A DNA stretch of 64,000 bases. Origin: Sclerurus mexicanus (Eukaryota > Chordata > Aves > Passeriformes > Furnariidae). Positions 52,790 to 64,000 of the stretch are shown here, piece by piece (position 1 is the first letter of the stretch; the number at the start of each line of letters is the position of its first letter). A model generated the notes under the pieces. That model searched no databases. It was given only the letters and a program-made list of their open reading frames with translations, and was not told where the DNA came from. The position numbers and the translations under genes are program-made. Location: contig VWZF01002261.1 of the NCBI GenBank assembly GCA_013396755.1, positions 558,001 to 622,000 on the forward strand, in the 5' to 3' direction.

Positions 52790-55700
52790 CTGTTTCCCTG
52801 AGATGCAGCCTCTCCCATTACCTCCCCATGACTGGCCATTTCCCAGTCTCTGATAAGGGAGTGCTGATAAGGTTCAGATGTGGAGTTGGCAGCCGTAGGT
52901 CCCAGTCATGCTCTGCCTGCCAGAAAGCTTCAGAAATTCAAACATATTGAGATTTAACCAGTTTCCAGTAACAGAAGTTTGATTTTTCTTTCGTTTAGCA
53001 AATCTATTCAGTCTTCTTTCTTAGTTGTTCTGGATAGATAAACACAGGTTTGAATCACAGACTGTGGGATTCACACCTGAGTCAGAAATTTTGCTCTAGT
53101 TTTCTAATTTTATCCATGTGGAATTTTATTTTATCCACTTGTCCTGCATAGCTTGTTTATCTCCTGCATTCTCCCAGCCCACTTCTGTTTGCTTCGTGAT
53201 TTGTCTCTTAGCACGTTGCTATTCCTCCTTCCTAAAAATAAAGTCTTAATTTTCCTGTGGATTGCTCTGCCACCCACCACTGCAATTTATAAAGACCTGT
53301 CACCACATTCAAGTGCCAATCTTCCTCAGTGAACAAGTACCACTCAACGGTGTGATACACCCTTCTGAAACCTCAGACTCTGCTCTAGATATGACTAGAA
53401 TAGGCTAGAATATGAAAACTTTGAAGTCAAAATTAGATGGATTGGATTGGAAGAAGGCAGCATCTTTCTGGCACAGTTTATATGTCCCATGAACTGATTT
53501 TTCTATCTTCTGTCCCACAATCCACATTCACCCTTTAAACAAGAACCTGTCTCTTTTTTGCATCCACAGAAATGAAGTGCCATAAACAAGTTGCCATCTT
53601 CCTGCTTGCAAGTCAGTCTCTTCCTAGAAATTTGTGCAAATAAGAGAGGTTTTTCAGGTGCTTGATATATATTTTCCTCTTTATTGTACTTGTTCAGAGC
53701 CTGCCTCCTCCGCCCAAAGCAAAACACAAAAATAAACAGTCACATACTTAGCCCAACATGAAATTTCTATTATTTACTTCCAAGTGCATCAAATATGAAG
53801 TTGAAGCCTGGGTACTAAAATACCCCATTATTGAAGAAAATATTTCAATCGAGTAACTCTTTTATGCAGTGATAATAAACAGAATTATCCAGAGCTTATT
53901 CTTCCTGTCCACCTCTGCAATGCTCATATGTAGAACAACAGTTTATGTCTTTTTGAAGACCACCTAGTCTTCAGAAGACAGGATTGGATGGTAGTTAAAC
54001 TATCTCAGTGCTGAAACAGCCTATTTTGCCTTTATTATTGACTGAACAAAGACAAATTTGTAGAAATTGTTCTCTGCAAAATAGGCAATTTCATTTAAGA
54101 ACATTTGTAACTCACATACAGGTCACAGAAACTGTGGTTAAAATTATAGTTTCATATCTCTTTTGTCTGTATTCCTCACATAAATGAGGGTTTACATACT
54201 AGCTCATTTTAAGCAGTGAGCAGACTTAACTAGAAGTCAAAACTCATGCAGTTTATCTTTCTAATAAAAAAAAAAATAAAAAAGCCCCACAGAAAATCCT
54301 ACGACAATCAGCACTGCAAAGCCCCAGTATTATGCTTGTGAAAGGAAACAAAATGACTTCTCAGAAGAGAAGATGGGCATCTCAGCAGAACCATTTTAAT
54401 CTGCAAAGTAGCAAATTGTGTGACTGAGTGGTTTTGACTCCAAAGCAAAATTTATGCAGTGAGGACTTCTGACAACAGTTCAGTCACACCTAGTCCAGAG
54501 CAGAGCCACTGGCACTGAGGCAGGTTTTGCACTTAGATGATTCTTTAAAAAAACCCACAAACCACCCCAAATATGAGATAGAAATATTAACTTTTTTTTT
54601 TTTTTTGTAAGAGGATTTTCTACAATTTTCTGATTGGTTTTCTCTCCTTAACCTTCCTACAGAGTTTCCATCCTTTGACCTCTGTTAGACTTTGCACATG
54701 GGTTACCTCCTTTCTGAAACTTAAAAATATTGAAATTCACTACAAGCTTTAGGAGAAGAGATTTGATGTTTCCTTTTACATGGTAAAGAAAGTTTGAGAT
54801 GAACATATTGAGTCAAACAGAGCTCTTTTGTATATGAAGAATTTTAGTCTGTTGTTACTCTCCTGCTCAAAAAAATGTAGTCTTTGAAGTCACTCCATCA
54901 AAGTCAACAACTACACAGTAATAAAGAAAAAAATGAGCTGTTTATGTTTTCTTTTTTGCTTGTTTCTTGCCTTAATCTGAAAAAAAATAATAAAAATTGT
55001 CTGATTTATTTTTGTTCTTTGTGTACATAAGGCATGACAAATACATTCAAATATGCAGACCAAATACAGTTCTGATGAAAAATTCAGGATTCTTTCCTTT
55101 TATTTTCATGGAGTGAGTTTCAGCTTTTCATTTTGATTTTTTGGAATTCACATTTTCCTGTGTGGTCTCCTTTATTTGGTTTATTAATATTTCTCATGTC
55201 TTGAACAGAAATGACAGGTTTTGCTGCACTTTTGACACTGAGAATCAAAAACATACTTCGAGTCAAAGTAAAGGGAGCTCACAAGTTTCTCTTCATTCTG
55301 TATTTTATGACATAAGTGTGAGTCTTATCTTTGAAGCAATGGTGAACCTGGATGCAGTAGTTGTAAGAAGCACAGGAATAAAAGGGGAAAAATAAACTCA
55401 GAAGTGGACTGAATTAACTAAAATGAATTGACTATTCTCCTGGAAATTAGATTGGATTAATTTTTACAGAAAAAAATGGCAAGTGATTCCAAGTGTATAA
55501 ATACAACAGTAGAAGTGGAATTTTGATGTTTTACCCTAGAATGTTTGTTCATTAAAAAAAATAAATAAATCAGGGTATTTAAAGTCTGAGTGGTTTTCTG
55601 TTAGATTTTTTTTTTTTTAATTATACAAAATTAAATTACGGTGATTATGTAGATAAGAACAATGCAATGAACAAGGCACACATTTTGGCAGGGACTGAAT

Positions 55701-58392
55701 GTAGCTGTGCCAAATTTTCTGCACGTAAAGATCATACAAGGAGAATTTAAACTGAGGAAAAATGTCAGAGTGGGCTGTTGGGGCGTGTGGTGCAAGCACT
55801 GCCCAGCCTGGCCCAGGGCAGAGCAACTGGAAAGGCAAGAGCTGGTGGTGCTGGCACCTCTGCTGTGCCCCTTCTGATAGCTGCAAGGTTCATCACTAAC
55901 TTGTTTCCTCCCCGGGCTATCTTTCCTTTCTTTGCTCTGGTATTTATGTGTTTACAGAAAGCACCTGGAATACTTATCAGTGCCTTTGATGTCTCTGTGG
56001 AGGATCGCCAAAACATCCACTGGCTGAACCCTGGCTTTCCATGGCTGGACACAAATTTCCTTCTCCATGCCATTGTGGAAACCTTCCTACCTCACATGGC
56101 TGGTTTAATTTTTTTAAGTCTACCACTATCACCCCAACATGCTGTTTTCAAGGCTTCATGAATGCAGGCATGTCTTTTTATTAACAAAATGTCTTTCCCC
56201 TGCAGGACACAGGTGCTCCAGGTATTCTGTGGATTCAAATATACACTGAGCAAGTGGTTTGCCACGGCCCCTCATATCATTTCACTCTGTCTTGTATTGT
56301 GCCCTTGAGAACAGCTTTCCCAAGGCATTTCTGCCACGGCAAGGTGGCAGTGAGGACACTTAAAAGACCCAGCAGCAATGTTACTGCAGTTGTACCCAGA
56401 GCAGCCGAGGACCGCATTTCATCCATCTGCACAACTGGAGAGCTGGCACCAGTGCCTGGACTGTGCCTGGGCTCAAGGATGGCTTCAGGACATGCTGAGG
56501 AGCACCAAGAGCTCCTCGGTGCAGCCAGTGTGGTGGGGCAAGAATTGAGAGAAACCTTCTCTGTTTCAAATGTTGAAAATATTAATCCCCTGAATAAATC
56601 GGAAAACACAAGGAAAAGTATCACCTACTCAGAAGAGAAGCAATGGAAATGTCAGTAGGTGATGTAATAGTGTAAAATCATGAAGGACCAGGCAGTGGGG
56701 TGCCAGCAGGAACAGTACAATGGACACATCTTCGTTTTTGAGGAAACTGTCCCTCTGAAGGGCTCAGCAACACTTTTAGGGCTTGGCATGCTGACCTAAA
56801 TCAAACTGACTAGAGAAGTAAATTTGCTTTAGTTTGGGCAGGGAGAAAGGACAGGTTTTCACGTACAAACCTCTTTAGGGATCTGAATTATCTTTCTCTC
56901 CTTGCAGTCCAAAGAAATATGTGATCATTTCCTGTGCCTGTGCACTGTTAGTGGCTCCTGGGGGAAGGAAAAAGATGTTATCCTTGTTGCATGGCTAGAA
57001 TTTTAGGACTCCCCTGAGGTGTTCCACTTCTGTGCATCCTCAGCAGGGCAACTGCCACATGCAAGCACAAGCAGATCACTTGCAGATGCTGTTCAAAGGG
57101 AGGTGAACAATTGTCATCATCGCACACAGGACCTAGAGCAGCTTCTGCCAGGAAGATGCAAACTCTATGACTTCTGGAAGGAAACAGAGCCACAAAGCCA
57201 TCTTCCTTAGTACAGACACGACCTCAGTCCTGTAAGAGGGGTGATAGCACAGGAGCAGAAGGAAAAGTGCAAGTTTCAGTATTTCCCCTAAAAAAATATT
57301 TAAAGGAAAAAGAACAGGCAGAAATGTCAAAGAAGTGTCTTTTAATTATGATAGGGAGAAAGATTATAGTTATATCTGCATGGAAGATGTAAAACCTATT
57401 TTACAAAAAGGGATTATCAAAAATTTGACTTCAAGTACAAAAATGTTAAAAAGCCTCTCCCATTTCAAGATTTTTCTATAAATAAGCTGAGAGGAAGTTT
57501 TGTTTAAGAGCATAAGGCTTAAGTGTAATATAATTGAAAGAAGATTTAATTTCTAAAAATATAAAGGATAATAAAAATTAAAGAAAGTCCAACAGTCTTT
57601 TAATCCCTAATAGACCTAATAATTTCAAAATATATCTTCCTACATCACCTTTCTGCCCTGTCCTCCAGTATTGATTTGAGTGACTTATTTGCAAAGGCTA
57701 TGGAGACTTCAGTAAAATCACCTCCTCTGATCAAAACAAAGGATTCCCAAACTTTCCATGTCTTGCTCCATCCATGGTGATAAACAGACAATACAAATAG
57801 ATCCAGACCTTTCACTGTACCTCTTGCTAACTAAAATGCAATCAATACCTCATCATCCTTTCTCCTGCACAGCAGTCCACAGGTTATTTAGCTTCTAAAC
57901 ACAACTATTGAGACTGTCAGTGCCAAAGGAAATGGCAGGATTGTCTTGTACTAATGTGATTGCCTGTGAAAACAGGTTGCCTCCATTCTCATGATACTCA
58001 AGTTGCACCAAACCTTTACCAATTCTTTCCTTTCTGTCCTGCAGTTGTTTTCTTTTGTTGTGGGAACTGAAGAGGCTCAGTACTCCTTTATTAATCCCTA
58101 ATTTAAGATCTCCAGGAGTTACCTGGGCAGCTCGTGTCTGAGAGGATCTCCCAGGGGGATCCAGTCAATGCCTCACTGCCGTAGCTGTGGCAAAGGGAAG
58201 AGGGATTTGGAAGCGGTGTGCCTCCTGCATTGTGCCCAGAGGAGGCACATGGGAGCTGAGGGTCTCCAGCTCAGACTCCCTTTAGCAATTTTTCTGTGGT
58301 GTCTCTCCACTGAAGATTAAATGTCAATTTTTCTGGTATAGGGATTGGTACCACACACATCACTGTGTGTTCTTGGAAAAAAGAGGAAGCTT

Positions 58393-58429
58393 CCCACTCC
58401 CCCCACTCCCCCTACTCCCTCACCCTCCC
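58393..58429 (-). promoter_or_regulatory. G-quadruplex-forming G-run cluster in the transcript
   Basis: The minus strand carries six runs of three or more G (GGGAGGGTGAGGGAGTAGGG, then a run of five or more, a run of six, and GGG), separated by one to four bases. This satisfies the usual four-run G-quadruplex rule. In the sense transcript it lies about 20 nt beyond a strong 5' splice site (CTAG|GTAAGA, cut 58450/58449). Intronic GGG runs near donors are known binding sites for hnRNP H/F that promote splicing. The function here is inference. Confidence 0.6.
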
Positions 58430-58448
58430 TCTGAATGGCTTAGTCTTA

Positions 58449-58450
58449 CC
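58449..58450 (-). other. Strong orphan 5' splice site downstream of exon A
   Basis: GATCTAG|GTAAGACT on the minus strand is a near-consensus donor, 124 nt past the in-frame TGA (58576-58574) that closes exon A's frame. Use of this site would place the stop codon inside a non-terminal exon, giving a poison exon or a spliced 3' UTR. It competes with the weak internal donor proposed for exon A. Confidence 0.4.
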
Positions 58451-58612
58451 TAGATCCTCTCAGTTTCAGGATGAAGAAGAAATTTAACAGGTGCATGTCT
58501 GCTTGATTTGATTCAAGCTCTTTGTTAACGCTGCAATATTTTCACTAAAGACCAGCTTTGTTGCACTCTGTCTTCACAAAGAACAGGCTTTTCTGATGTT
58601 TGGTGCTATTAC

Positions 58613-58812
58613 ATTCCTGGCGGTTTCTATGTTCGCCAAAACATCTGCAAAACAGGTCAGACGATCTTGTCCACAGTGTGAAATATAATTGTAAGATGCA
58701 CAACTCAGAAGCATAAACTCATGCTCAGAGAACCTCAGATTTTGTGTGATGGCACTATCAAACTCTGCAAAGCTGTTGACAACTGCCAAATACATTTCAT
58801 TTATATTGAAGT
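58613..58812 (-). CDS. Exon A: coding exon of an unidentified gene
   Basis: The acceptor is strong: CTAAT, a branch-point-like motif, then TATGTTTTTCTCAG cut after 58813. It starts in phase 1. The open frame is convincingly protein-like, beginning FNINEMYLAVVNSFAEFD and including ITQNLRFSEHEFMLLSC and CFADVLANIETARN. It is hydrophilic with spaced aromatic residues and several Cys, consistent with a helical soluble domain. The 3' limit is unsure. A weak donor (GGAAT|GTAATA) ends it in phase 0 after 66 codons. Otherwise the frame runs 12 codons further to TGA at 58574. Exon A could therefore also be a last coding exon, separating it from exons B and D. I do not recognise the family. Confidence 0.6.
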
Positions 58813-60101
58813 CTGAGAAAAACATAATTAGCACCTCATATTAAAAAGAAAGCAGCATGCTGTTGACAGTAAGCCAGGAAGTTGATAAACACAACTTCCT
58901 CAAATTTAATTTTCCTGAAAAACCTAAATGAGGACATAAATTCTGAAGAGTCTGGTGTTAGCAGATGTGCAGTGCAATCACAATTAAACACCAAACCCTA
59001 ACATTACCACTTACTCTTACAATATGTATTTTCAGAAGGTTTTCAAATTATATCAAATAAATATAGTGGTTTTGGTTGGAGGCCTCTGAGTAAGGGATGG
59101 TTTGCTAAAATAAACTCCACTCAAACAAGAAGCACGTAGTTGCTGGAAAACTCTTGTTAATCCAGAGTTGGTTACCATGCATTTGTACTGCTCAATTCAA
59201 CATGACTTTCTGTTTGTAGCTATGTGGAAATGTAGCTTTAGAAAATAGAGATTCCTTTAACAGGTGCAGCATATTTAAAAACAGAAAAAGAAGTGAACCC
59301 TTTTGTTAAACAGTGTGGACTTGTCTGCTTCTTAGAGGCCACGGGAAGCCCTGGAAGGCAGGGGAATGCAGCTTCCCCCATCCTGGTTCTGTCACACTTG
59401 GGTGAATGCAGGGAGAGCAAGTTACTTCTTCCTCTTCCAGTTCAGGGACAAATTTTGACAACCCAGGGGCCTCAGCCTTAACATGTGCTGTTCCTAGACC
59501 TATTTGCAATGTGGCACAACTTTCCCACGCTCCACATTTTCTTCAGGGCTTATCGCAAGAAACTCACAATCCGGTCTTCCACCATCTGGTCTGCTTTCTC
59601 CTGTCTTCCTTCACTGCCTCAGTCTCCCCCACTGGCACAGTATGGTCTTTCTTCCCATGCATTCCTCTTCCTCCTATTACAACTTACTAATTGTTTCTCT
59701 CTATTGTGTTTATTTTTTTGTTTCATATCCTTCCACTTTATTAGTCTTTTTCTCATTGCACAGATGTAGCAGCTTCTAGGTAATTTTTATGTATTTTGTG
59801 CCAAGCTTGCCCTTAATAAATCTTAAAAGACACACACATGTATGCCTATAAATCTGAGAGAAGATGAAGGGGAAGCACACCAGAAGGCTGCCTATTTTCT
59901 TTGACTTGGTCCCAAATGCTACCCCCCAGTTCTACCAGTATGACATTATACTGGGTGCTACTGCTTTTGATGATGGCAACTGCCCTGGCAGTATATTGCA
60001 TTTCTTCTGAAACTGGCAGGTGAAAGGAGTAAAGGAAATGTTAAGAACAGAAACTCACGTTATCATTAATTCCAAAAATTTCAGTGGGTATCTAGGTATA
60101 C
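58813..60101 (-). other. Intron-like sequence
   Basis: No gene or clear repeat is visible. Two minus-strand donor-like motifs (GTAAGT near 59013 and near 59688) have no plausible exon before them. Confidence 0.4.
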
Positions 60102-60143
60102 CTGATATCATGGTGCAGCTCAGCAGTGACAGCACAGAGTTGT
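60102..60143 (-). CDS. Candidate 42-nt exon upstream of exon A
   Basis: The donor ATATCAG|GTATAC is fair and the acceptor follows a pyrimidine-rich stretch (CCTTCTTCACCCTCTGC) ending GCCAACAG. In the phase 1 to 1 frame it encodes NSVLSLLSCTMIS. The last G joins AC of exon A to make GAC (Asp), giving MIS-D-FNINEMYL. The fit is good but the exon is short. A second possible exon at 60638-60606 (strong donor GTCAG|GTAAATAC, all three frames open) is an alternative. Confidence 0.28.
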
Positions 60144-63100
60144 CTGTTGGCAGTTTGTGCAGAGGGTGAAGAAGGATTTTTCATTTCATGCATCATTTGC
60201 AAGTCCCTTTAATAATTCAGCCAAGTCAATACATAGCCTTGATGTACAGTTAAGAGAAAAAGCCTGAAGCAAACAAAAGTAAGTAATCCAGAGAGTGACC
60301 AAGCATAGCTAAATCCATTTAAGCTTTGTTCCTCCCTGCTCCCCCGCCCTTTTGCTACATAAGAGCATGCAGTTGTTTGCACAAAGTTCATTACAGTCAT
60401 GGAAAGTTCTTGAAATAAATACATAAGGATCTGACCCCCATGCATCCCACAGCGATTTCAAGGGGTTTTGAAGTGCCTTTATTTGCTCAGATCTTTTAGG
60501 GTTCAGACTGCTCATTTCCCCGGGGTAGAAACCAGACATTAGTCTTGGGAAAACATTTAATTCTCAAGAGTAAGAAGAGACTGTCATTTAGACAAGTGTA
60601 TTTACCTGACCTCTGCTTCCCAAAAAGGAGTGAGAGAGCTCAGGAAAAAAAGGAGTAACACAGAAACCAAAAATCACTGCAGAATGACCCCATAGCCCAT
60701 AGTCTGAGGTTAAACAGGTCAGGATCAACTTCCTCAGAAAGACCAAAAGCCCAAATTTGATACATACCCTACTCCTTGGGTGTCAATTCCATCTTCAGGG
60801 TTGGGCATGCCATATCGCCATCCTAGAGCAGGCAAAGGGCTGAATTGACAAACACAGAACTACTACAAGACAAAACACTTCTTTATGGATGCTTTCTTTT
60901 TAAATTCAGGAACTTGACATTCAGCCTGCCATAGCATCAAGTAAAGTGATAAATCTTGTGACCTGCATGACTCTGCTGAAAAAATTGCTAATGTTTTAGA
61001 CTTAAAAACAGAAACAATCACTTCATTAACCTGAGAAGAACTCTAGAAACCACACAGAACACTTGTAGAGGCGAAGAGGAGTGTCTCTGGGACATGCAGG
61101 GGGCAGTGGGGTCAGCAGGCTGATAAGACCAACTTTTCCTGAGAGTATTTGACTCAAGAACCAGGAATTCCTTTGAGACTGGACAACAGGAGTTAGGACG
61201 TTTGTTCCCATGCCACTAGATCATTGTGTGTCTGCATTTATGTGACAAAGCATATTACTTGCAAAAGTAACTCTCTCTTTGGCCACACCATTGGCACTAG
61301 GATGTGAATGCCAGACAGCACTGGAGATAACCAGTGCTGCTCTTCAGTGTTGGGCAGCCTGGAATGCAAATGGAATAACCACAAAAGCTGCTTCTATGTG
61401 GAGAGAAGAGTAAACTTTCTTACTCATCCCAGCACTCCTCGATTACTAATGGCATTCATTTACAACCCTCTTTCCAGACACTGCTCATAAAACAAGTCCT
61501 TGTCAGTCATGTGTGTAAGGCAGCAACAGCATTCATTGCTGGGGCAGTAGAAGGGAAAGCCTTGGTCAACCACTGCAAGCAAGAGGCATGGCTGGACTTG
61601 GAGACTGCTCGGAAGAAGACTCTTGGAGAAAAATGCAGGCAGTGTTCTGGGGGGTTAATTTTTCTCAAGGTTTTCTTATGAGAGAGGGTTTTTTTCCTGC
61701 TAAGAATTCAGGTTTTTTTTCAGTTCCTGCTTCATTCTCTTGCTTCAGCAGAACACAGCAAACACATTTCATTTCCTTTCCTGCCTAGTGGGATGCTGAG
61801 GAGATGTGATCTCTGAATTGGTATACATTTTTGCTGGCCCATATTTGCAGCAAAATTTATGACACATGCCAGTGCCTCCACAAGCTGATTGGATACAGCC
61901 AGGGAAATGGAGAAAGCCTGGACTCGCTGAGCTTCAAAAAATGAACTTCACTTAAATGATGTATTGTTGTTTTGCAGAAAAAAGGAACACCTGGCTTGTA
62001 CAGTGGGGAAAAAGAACAAAATGCAACATTCATAAAAATGACTGAAAGGGGACTGGAGAATACGGTTAGTTTTGCTTCCACATGAGATAATGTGCCACAA
62101 AACAGGGTTTGCAATTATAATCTGGCATATCTGTTGCTTTAGTTTGACATGATTATGTTGGTATGTCCACTAATTCAGTTTTAATCTTCATTAACACCTC
62201 CTGTATTTTTCAGAACAGATTCAAACTGTCTGATGCTTCCCATGTCACTTGGAAGAAGTATTAGGAAATTATTATTGGTTTCCATATGACATTAGATGAT
62301 TACTTCTTCAGACATAAAAGTAATTTATATTGCATGAGTGAGATTTTGGTTTTGCTTATCCCATTGTACATCTTCAGTGCAGATGTGCCAGCTATATTGT
62401 CAAATAAGTAAGAGAAGAATTGACTCTAGAAGAAAAAAGATTTTTATATGTAGCTTCAGTGCAAAATAGAATTGCAAGTATTTTTAGGTATCTTAGAGTT
62501 TAAAATGCTGAGCATGGAGCACATGTTTAATTCAGCTAAAAGTCAAGTTAACCCAACCTGCCACTGGACAGAGAGAAGCAGAGGGGCGTGGGAGAAGAGT
62601 GAATGACCAGAGGACCCAGAGGTAATCCTTTATCTGTTAAGCTACAATCAGAATATCAAATGCAAAGTCTGCATATGTGTGTGTGTATCTGCAGGATAGA
62701 CAAGATCTGTATTTATGTATATATACGTAGAAGAAATATGTAAATCAAGAGATATATTTTTAGCAACAGGATATGCAGTGCTACAATATGCACTAATTTG
62801 CCTTTTCCTAAATGCTACAGAAAAGCAAACCCTGTAGCAGTTTCAGCATGAAGATAGAGATGGCATATCATTCATTAAAGCCAGACCAGTTCTTTGCTAA
62901 TACGTAAATAAACACAGCTGAATCCAAAGCCTATTTACATGTACTCCTGCACTCTGCATTGAGCAATAAAATTTTTGAGTAATTTTAATGCTTGGTAAGT
63001 GTGTTAACATGGGTGAGGTTCCTGGGAGACCAGGGGTACCTTATGGCTGTCCATTACAAGCATGTAAAGAAAAGGTTCTGGCATAGGAGCGCTGATGTAG

Positions 63101-64000
63101 AGCTACTGCCTGGGAGTGTTAATAGAGTTAATGCCTAGCAATCCTAATTGCAACTGAGCAGCTTCACCTAATTGGTACAGCAGCACTAATACAATCAAAG
63201 GATACCCATCTTCACTGGGAAAATGCAACGCCCATTTCGGTCTGTGTTGTTCTTGGAGATATCATTTGAGCCTTTGTTCTTGGGAAGCAGAAGCCATTAT
63301 GATGTATATCTTTCAAAGAATAATTGCTTGCCAGTAAGTGGTGGTCCCAGAAGAAATATATTCTGAATTGATGAGTACTCAACCACCCATCCCTCCATAG
63401 ATTTGGGGAGTTCTGTAATATCTTTCATAACTTTTCCATTAGACTGTTATTTGGGAATGATTTTGTCTCCTGCCAAGGAGTGCAGTGAGCAGCAGAAAGG
63501 AGCTGTGAATCCTCGCAACCCACTGCTGTCTGGGGATTAACACCACAGGTTTAAACACTGCTAACGTGGCATTTTCAAAATAAAATGGAAATTAAACAGT
63601 GCTGCTAAATACATGCCATTTGATGTGTCTCTTGGTTTTTACTTTTAAATATTTGGTCCATGGGTTCCTCAACATTCTGGTGCTTGGAGAGACACCATCA
63701 CTCCTGCAGAGATAATTCACTGACTGTGAGCATCACTGCTCTCCCATGTGCCTGCCTTCAGCTGGATGATCTGCTAAGAGCAATTCCTGAGACTGCTGTG
63801 GACAATCCCACTCTGTGCATTAGTCTGCCACTCAGTATAAACCAGCAGCTGTCTGAATTCCTGCCAGTCTGAGCTGTGGGGCCAGTTATTTTAGGGAATT
63901 ACATGTGATCAAACCACAGTTTCAAACTGATTTGCCAACCGCAAAATGAAATAAATTAGCTGGATAATTTGTTCACAAAAAGTAATTCCACCAATTTTAC
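60144..64000. other. Mostly featureless upstream intronic sequence
   Basis: Apart from the possible exon at 60638-60606, I see no convincing exon, promoter, CpG island or repeat. The 5' end of the minus-strand gene is therefore presumably beyond base 64000. Confidence 0.4.

Larger units (their letters stand above)
51329..58612 (-). other. Intron between exon A and the 51.3-kb candidate
   Basis: About 7.3 kb with no clear gene. It contains a 22-bp imperfect duplication at 52736-52789, a 15-base T run at 54592-54606 and a G-run cluster on the transcribed strand at 58393-58429. GC-richer stretches near 55780-55870 and 56260-56560 carry long spurious open frames but are not CpG islands. Confidence 0.4.

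Noticed and set aside
56254..56658. 134-codon plus-strand frame and overlapping 115-codon minus-strand frame.
   Set aside because: Both sit in a GC-richer patch where stops are rare. Neither looks like a known domain and neither has good splice sites.

Overview
The window looks like bird nuclear DNA. It is AT-rich, CpG-poor and intron-dominated, with no operons, ribosome binding sites or closely packed ORFs. The best lineage marker is an old CR1 retrotransposon 3' end (about 33374-33541). Its minus-strand orientation and wording match the CR1 copies typical of birds. Two stretches resemble very old amniote interspersed repeats. There is no CpG island, tRNA, rRNA, CRISPR array or microbial feature.

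Most of the window appears to be the 3' half of one long-intron protein-coding gene on the minus strand, read from high to low coordinates, with its 5' end beyond base 64000. Three exons are reasonably supported by protein-like sequence plus splice sites: exon A (58812-58613), exon B (13767-13555) and a last coding exon D (2112-1754). Between them lie smaller candidates at 60143-60102, 51328-51262, 48871-48853, 48073-48040 and 45713-45701 or 45671. Read in order, their codon phases fit (1-1, 1-0, 0-1, 1-2, 2-0, 0-1, 1-1, 1-stop), and each junction makes a sense codon (Asp, Gly, Gly, Glu, Glu). Chance splice-site pairs are common in 64 kb, so the small exons are hypotheses. I do not recognise the protein. 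It looks soluble, helical and charged, with no signal peptide or membrane segment in the visible parts.

Layout: 1-1753 is downstream sequence and a probable 3' UTR with a possible poly(A) signal near 1354. 1754-2112 is the last coding exon. 2113-13554 is an intron with a perfect 19-bp tandem repeat and a short perfect hairpin. 13555-13767 is exon B, with a POU/homeodomain-like AT-rich motif in the intron just downstream. 13768-45670 is a very large intron holding the CR1 copy, a second hairpin and an unexplained plus-strand exon-like segment (36690-36821). 45671-51328 holds four small candidate exons. 58613-58812 is exon A, followed by a strong second 5' splice site and a G-run cluster able to form a G-quadruplex in the transcript. 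60102-60143 is a possible upstream exon. The rest, to 64000, shows nothing convincing.

No multi-gene system is visible. The most interesting content is the unidentified gene, the conflicting 3' boundary of exon A with its G-quadruplex motif, and the plus-strand exon-like segment inside the largest intron.
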